Source: VXYK01 sp965214565
Lineage (GTDB): Bacteria; Actinomycetota; Acidimicrobiia; Acidimicrobiales; Aldehydirespiratoraceae
Direction of reading: 5' to 3'
NCBI GenBank assembly: GCA_965214565.1
Contig: OZ243951.1
Span: 1,674,001-1,738,000 of the forward strand
DNA length: 64,000 nt
A program made the position numbers and the translations under genes. The notes beneath the pieces were generated by a model. The model searched no databases, was not told where the DNA came from, and saw only the letters and a list, made by a program, of their open reading frames with translations. Positions 61,209 to 64,000 of the stretch are shown one piece after another (position 1 is the stretch's first letter; each line of letters begins with the position of its first letter).

Positions 61209-61634
61209 GTGGCCTCCCCGACCGCCGAGAGAGTCTTCTTGCGGATTCCTGCACGCCGACCTTACGCGCCTATGGTTCGAACTGCCGCCGCCGCGATGGC
61301 CGTACGGCTGGGTCTCAACCTAGTCGACATCGACGATCTGAGACTGGTGATGGACCAGGCGATGGTCATGCTGCTCGACGGGCTCGACGTGTCCGATCCG
61401 GGTCTTGGAGCCGAGGGCGCAGCATTGCGACAACCGGACCTCGCCATCGATATGGACTTCCGTATAGCGGAGAGCCGATTCGAGTTCGAAGCCAGGCGCA
61501 GCATCACCTTGAGTGTGTCTCAGCAAGCGGTGCAGTTCCTTGACGACAATGCCGCTGATCTGGTCGACGAACTGCGAATCGACGGTGACATTGGAGCGAT
61601 CTGGCTGAGTAAGTCTCTCGCCGACGTACGCTGA
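61209..61634 (+). CDS. RsbW-like (anti-sigma factor-like) protein
   Basis: 141 residues from GTG 61209. FLRIPARRPYAPMVRTAAAA followed by VDIDDLRLVMDQAMVMLLDG matches the N-terminal half of RsbW-type kinases, in which an E-x3-N segment binds Mg-ATP; here the position reads DQAMVMLL, with no asparagine. C-terminal strands are present but glycine-rich ATP-lid motifs are not obvious. Possibly a non-catalytic partner-switching protein. It lies 4 bp before orn. Confidence 0.6.
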   Translation: MASPTAERVFLRIPARRPYAPMVRTAAAAMAVRLGLNLVDIDDLRLVMDQAMVMLLDGLDVSDPGLGAEGAALRQPDLAIDMDFRIAESRFEFEARRSITLSVSQQAVQFLDDNAADLVDELRIDGDIGAIWLSKSLADVR

Positions 61635-61638
61635 GACG

Positions 61639-62190
61639 ATGCTGGCCTGGATGGACCTGGAAATGACGGGGCTCGATCCCGACCGACACACGATCTTGGA
61701 GATCGCAACGCTGATCACCGACGACAACCTTGAGTTGATTGCCGAGGGGCCGGATTTGATCGTCCATGCCGGCGAAGAGGATCTGGCCCACATGGACGAA
61801 GTCGTCGTCAAGATGCACACCCGCAGCGGGCTGTTGGCTGAGGTGCGCGCGTCAACGGTGAGCCTCGCCGAAGCGGGGGAGCAGACTTTGGCCTTTTTGA
61901 AACAACACATCGGCAAGGAGGGCACTGTCCCCCTGTGTGGCAACTCGATCGGCACTGACCGTCGTTTTCTGGCCAAACATCTGAGTGAGATCGAAGATTT
62001 TCTGCACTACCGCTCAGTTGACGTTTCGACCATCAAGGAACTGGTTCGGCGCTGGAATCCTGACGTGTTGAAGTCGGCACCTGAGAAGGCCGCCGGCCAT
62101 CGGGCCATGGACGATGTTGTCGAGAGCCTCGTCGAACTGCGCCACTACCGAGCGACCGCGTTTTTTCCGGGCGCAACCGGAGCCCCGTGA
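61639..62190 (+). CDS. orn: Oligoribonuclease
   Basis: 183 residues, a DEDDh 3'-5' exonuclease. Motifs: WMDLEMTGLDPDRHTILEIA (first Asp/Glu), LCGNSIGTDRRFLAKHL (Asp) and KAAGHRAMDDVVESL (His and Asp). It finishes RNA decay by degrading 2-5 nt fragments, including linear pGpG. Full length; ATG 61639 follows the RsbW-like gene closely. Confidence 0.97.
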   Translation: MLAWMDLEMTGLDPDRHTILEIATLITDDNLELIAEGPDLIVHAGEEDLAHMDEVVVKMHTRSGLLAEVRASTVSLAEAGEQTLAFLKQHIGKEGTVPLCGNSIGTDRRFLAKHLSEIEDFLHYRSVDVSTIKELVRRWNPDVLKSAPEKAAGHRAMDDVVESLVELRHYRATAFFPGATGAP

Positions 62191-62270
62191 GTCGACGCGG
62201 GGCCGTCGCCGGGCGCAGCCGGAGCTAGCCGGGCTTAGTGGGGGTGGCGGGGAGGCTCTAGGGTTCGGGG

Positions 62271-63353
62271 GTGATCTACCGCAAACAGGAACAGGAACCG
62301 GCCTCGACGGAAGTCGTCGAAGTGGCGTCCGGGGTGCTGCGGATGCAACTGCCGATTTCGATGCCCGGGCTTGGTCATGTGAACTGCTACGCCCTCGAAG
62401 ACTCTAACGGGGTCGCCCTCGTCGATCCGGGTCTCCCCGGAGAAGAGTCCTGGCAGGCGCTGATGGACCGCTTGGTGTCAGCGTCGATTCCCGTCGATCG
62501 CGTCCACACAGTTGTGGTGACCCACAGCCACCCCGACCACTTCGGGGGGAGTGACCAGCTACGGGAGGTCGCAGGCGCCGAGGTTCTCACCCACGAGGCG
62601 TTCCACAGTCGAATCCAACAGGCGGGAGACGACTTCGATCTGGATCTGCTCGATATGGACGCCGAGGAGATTGTTGAACTTTGGAAGCAGCGCATCACCG
62701 AGTCCGAGAGGACCCCGTGGGGTGACGTCCGTCAGCCGCCACCAGACGAGATAATGCTCAAATGGCTGCACATGGATCCGGCCGGATCGCGCCGCTTCCT
62801 AGCACCGCATCCAACGATTCGAGTAGCCGACGGCGACCCCGTCCGGCTTGCTGACCGAGACTGGTTCGCGGTCCACACCCCCGGGCACACCTTCGACCAC
62901 CTGTGCCTGTTCGACCCAGAAGAGGGCGTACTGCTCTCAGGAGACCACGTCCTGCCCACAATCACCCCCCATATAGCCGGGAACCCCGATCTGGGAGATC
63001 CACTGGCCACCTTCTTTGCGTCGCTCGACAAAGTCGCCGCCCTAGAGGGTCTCAGCTGTGTCCTGCCGGCCCATGGACATCCGTTCGAGGACCTGGCGGG
63101 TCGCTGCGGTGATATCCGGGACCATCACGCGGACCGCCTCCAGATACTGCGCGACGCGGCCGCGGACCACGCAGACGCGCCGGTCGAAGCCTGGATGAGG
63201 GTGTTGTTCAAAGAGCGTTCATGGGGAGAGATGGCCGCCAGCGAAACGTTCGCCCACCTTGAGCATCTGCGACTGATTGGTGACGGCGAGGTGCGCCGCG
63301 ACACCGACGGTCGCTTGCGGTTTACACTGTCGACTTGCTCTGCCGACGAGTGA
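62271..63353 (+). CDS. Metallo-beta-lactamase-fold hydrolase (LACTB2-like)
   Basis: 360 residues from GTG 62271. MBL motifs VVVTHSHPDHFGGSDQL, FAVHTPGHTFDHLCLF, LLSGDHVLPTITPHI and VLPAHGHPFEDLAG. A C-terminal winged-helix-like domain (MRVLFKERSWGEMAASETFA then LEHLRLIGDGEVRRD) follows, as in LACTB2-like proteins and many actinobacterial MBL hydrolases. Role unknown. It converges with the thioesterase gene. Confidence 0.9.
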   Translation: MIYRKQEQEPASTEVVEVASGVLRMQLPISMPGLGHVNCYALEDSNGVALVDPGLPGEESWQALMDRLVSASIPVDRVHTVVVTHSHPDHFGGSDQLREVAGAEVLTHEAFHSRIQQAGDDFDLDLLDMDAEEIVELWKQRITESERTPWGDVRQPPPDEIMLKWLHMDPAGSRRFLAPHPTIRVADGDPVRLADRDWFAVHTPGHTFDHLCLFDPEEGVLLSGDHVLPTITPHIAGNPDLGDPLATFFASLDKVAALEGLSCVLPAHGHPFEDLAGRCGDIRDHHADRLQILRDAAADHADAPVEAWMRVLFKERSWGEMAASETFAHLEHLRLIGDGEVRRDTDGRLRFTLSTCSADE

Positions 63354-63371
63354 CCCGGCCGCTGGCTGATC

Positions 63372-64000
63372 TCAAGAGGCGTTGCTGAGGGGCCGGACCC
63401 GGGCGACGCTGCCGGCCACGCCGTTGGTTGTGAGCCAGGTGTCCACACCACTCTCGGCCGCCAACCAACGCAGATGCACTTCGCTGTCGGCCTCGACCCC
63501 TGGCCCGTGCTCAAGCTCGGCCCGGATTGAACCCGAAGCCCAACCCGACAGGTGGAGAGCCTGTTCCACCGGGGCCCACTGGGCGGCATTGTTGACATGT
63601 CCGAGCAGGTCGATGTCGGTGAAGCGGAGAGGCCACGGGTAGTCGTGGGCGTGGTCGGGCCACGCAGCCGGCAGGGTCGTGCGGGCTGACACGCGACGAC
63701 TGCCCGCAGACTCGCCCCAGATCTCAAAGAAGTCGTCAGCAAGGCGAGTGGGCCGCAGAGTCTTCCGGTCGATGTGGACCCAGATCGTGACCGCCTCAAC
63801 CTCGGCGCCCTTCCCGCCTCGCACGCTGGTGCGTCGCTCAGCCCAGCGGCTGCCGTAACCGCTGCACCAGGTCGACAGTTCAATCCATTCCTGAAAGACG
63901 GGCGCGGTGCGGACCTCGACCATTGTGCGCCGCACGATCCAGTTCATCGGGTTGGTCAGATTGCTGTCGGCAGAATCATCGCGGGCGACGTCCTGCAGAT
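63372..64000 (-). CDS. Acyl-ACP thioesterase-like protein (hot-dog fold), 5' end outside the window
   Basis: The frame is open from its stop at 63372 to the window edge. Upstream of ATG 63947 it continues as LQDVARDDSADSNLTNPMNW, which matches the N-terminal hot-dog region of FatA/acyl-ACP thioesterases, so the start lies beyond 64000. EWIELSTWCSGYGSRWAERR and the second half LRFTDIDLLGHVNNAAQW, with its Asp/Asn-His motif, confirm two hot-dog domains. It probably releases fatty acids from acyl carriers. Confidence 0.85.
   Translation of the reverse strand, partial: LQDVARDDSADSNLTNPMNWIVRRTMVEVRTAPVFQEWIELSTWCSGYGSRWAERRTSVRGGKGAEVEAVTIWVHIDRKTLRPTRLADDFFEIWGESAGSRRVSARTTLPAAWPDHAHDYPWPLRFTDIDLLGHVNNAAQWAPVEQALHLSGWASGSIRAELEHGPGVEADSEVHLRWLAAESGVDTWLTTNGVAGSVARVRPLSNAS

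Overview
The window looks like a chromosomal contig from a high-GC actinobacterium, most likely of the Acidimicrobiia type. The evidence is an fhaA/fhaB-pstP-pknB-trpG signalling neighbourhood beside a tRNA-Leu, a dnaK-grpE-dnaJ-hspR operon with a HAIR-like operator, mshC (mycothiol synthesis) next to cysS, an EtfD-type Fe-S membrane oxidoreductase, and many fatty-acid oxidation genes. Genes are dense and often overlap by ATGA, GTGA, TGATG or TTGA.

Layout. 0-14.5 kb is mostly core: remnants of two FHA genes, a PP2C phosphatase, a PASTA kinase, trpG, the Fe-S oxidoreductase, an ammonium transporter, gpmA, the chaperone operon with its repressor, and an aldo/keto reductase. 14.6-25 kb is accessory: a TIGR04255-like/HTH gene pair, large surface protein A, two APH-fold kinase paralogues (one missing its catalytic residues), a protein of two similar halves, a cupin and a SulP transporter. 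25-33 kb holds an NCS2-type permease fused to an RsbW-like domain, an alpha/beta hydrolase coupled to a phosphopantetheinyl transferase, and an acyl-CoA degradation operon containing a 51-residue remnant of an acyl-CoA synthetase. 33-42 kb carries two giant Calx-beta surface proteins, B and C, on either side of a tRNA-Arg gene; a split copy of that tRNA lies beyond C. 42-64 kb returns to mostly housekeeping genes: an M16 peptidase lipoprotein, mshC, cysS, 3-hydroxyacyl-CoA dehydrogenase, cyclophilin, metallo-beta-lactamase-fold proteins, SDRs, msrA, a GH3 glucosidase, a D-aminoacylase, a GCS2 ligase, lysC, orn and a thioesterase cut by the window edge.

The most interesting signal is a shared 5' design of surface proteins A, B and C. 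Each has a GGAG Shine-Dalgarno and an ATG, then an uninterrupted run of 13, 18 or 16 C, then an arginine-rich signal peptide and a Calx-beta array. In all three the upstream ATG is out of frame with the large ORF, and in all three loss of one C (or gain of two) would join them. This looks like a three-locus, slippage-driven on/off switch for secreted adhesin-like proteins. The three proteins also share a cysteine-bounded module of about 70-95 residues, six copies in all, that I cannot assign to a known family.
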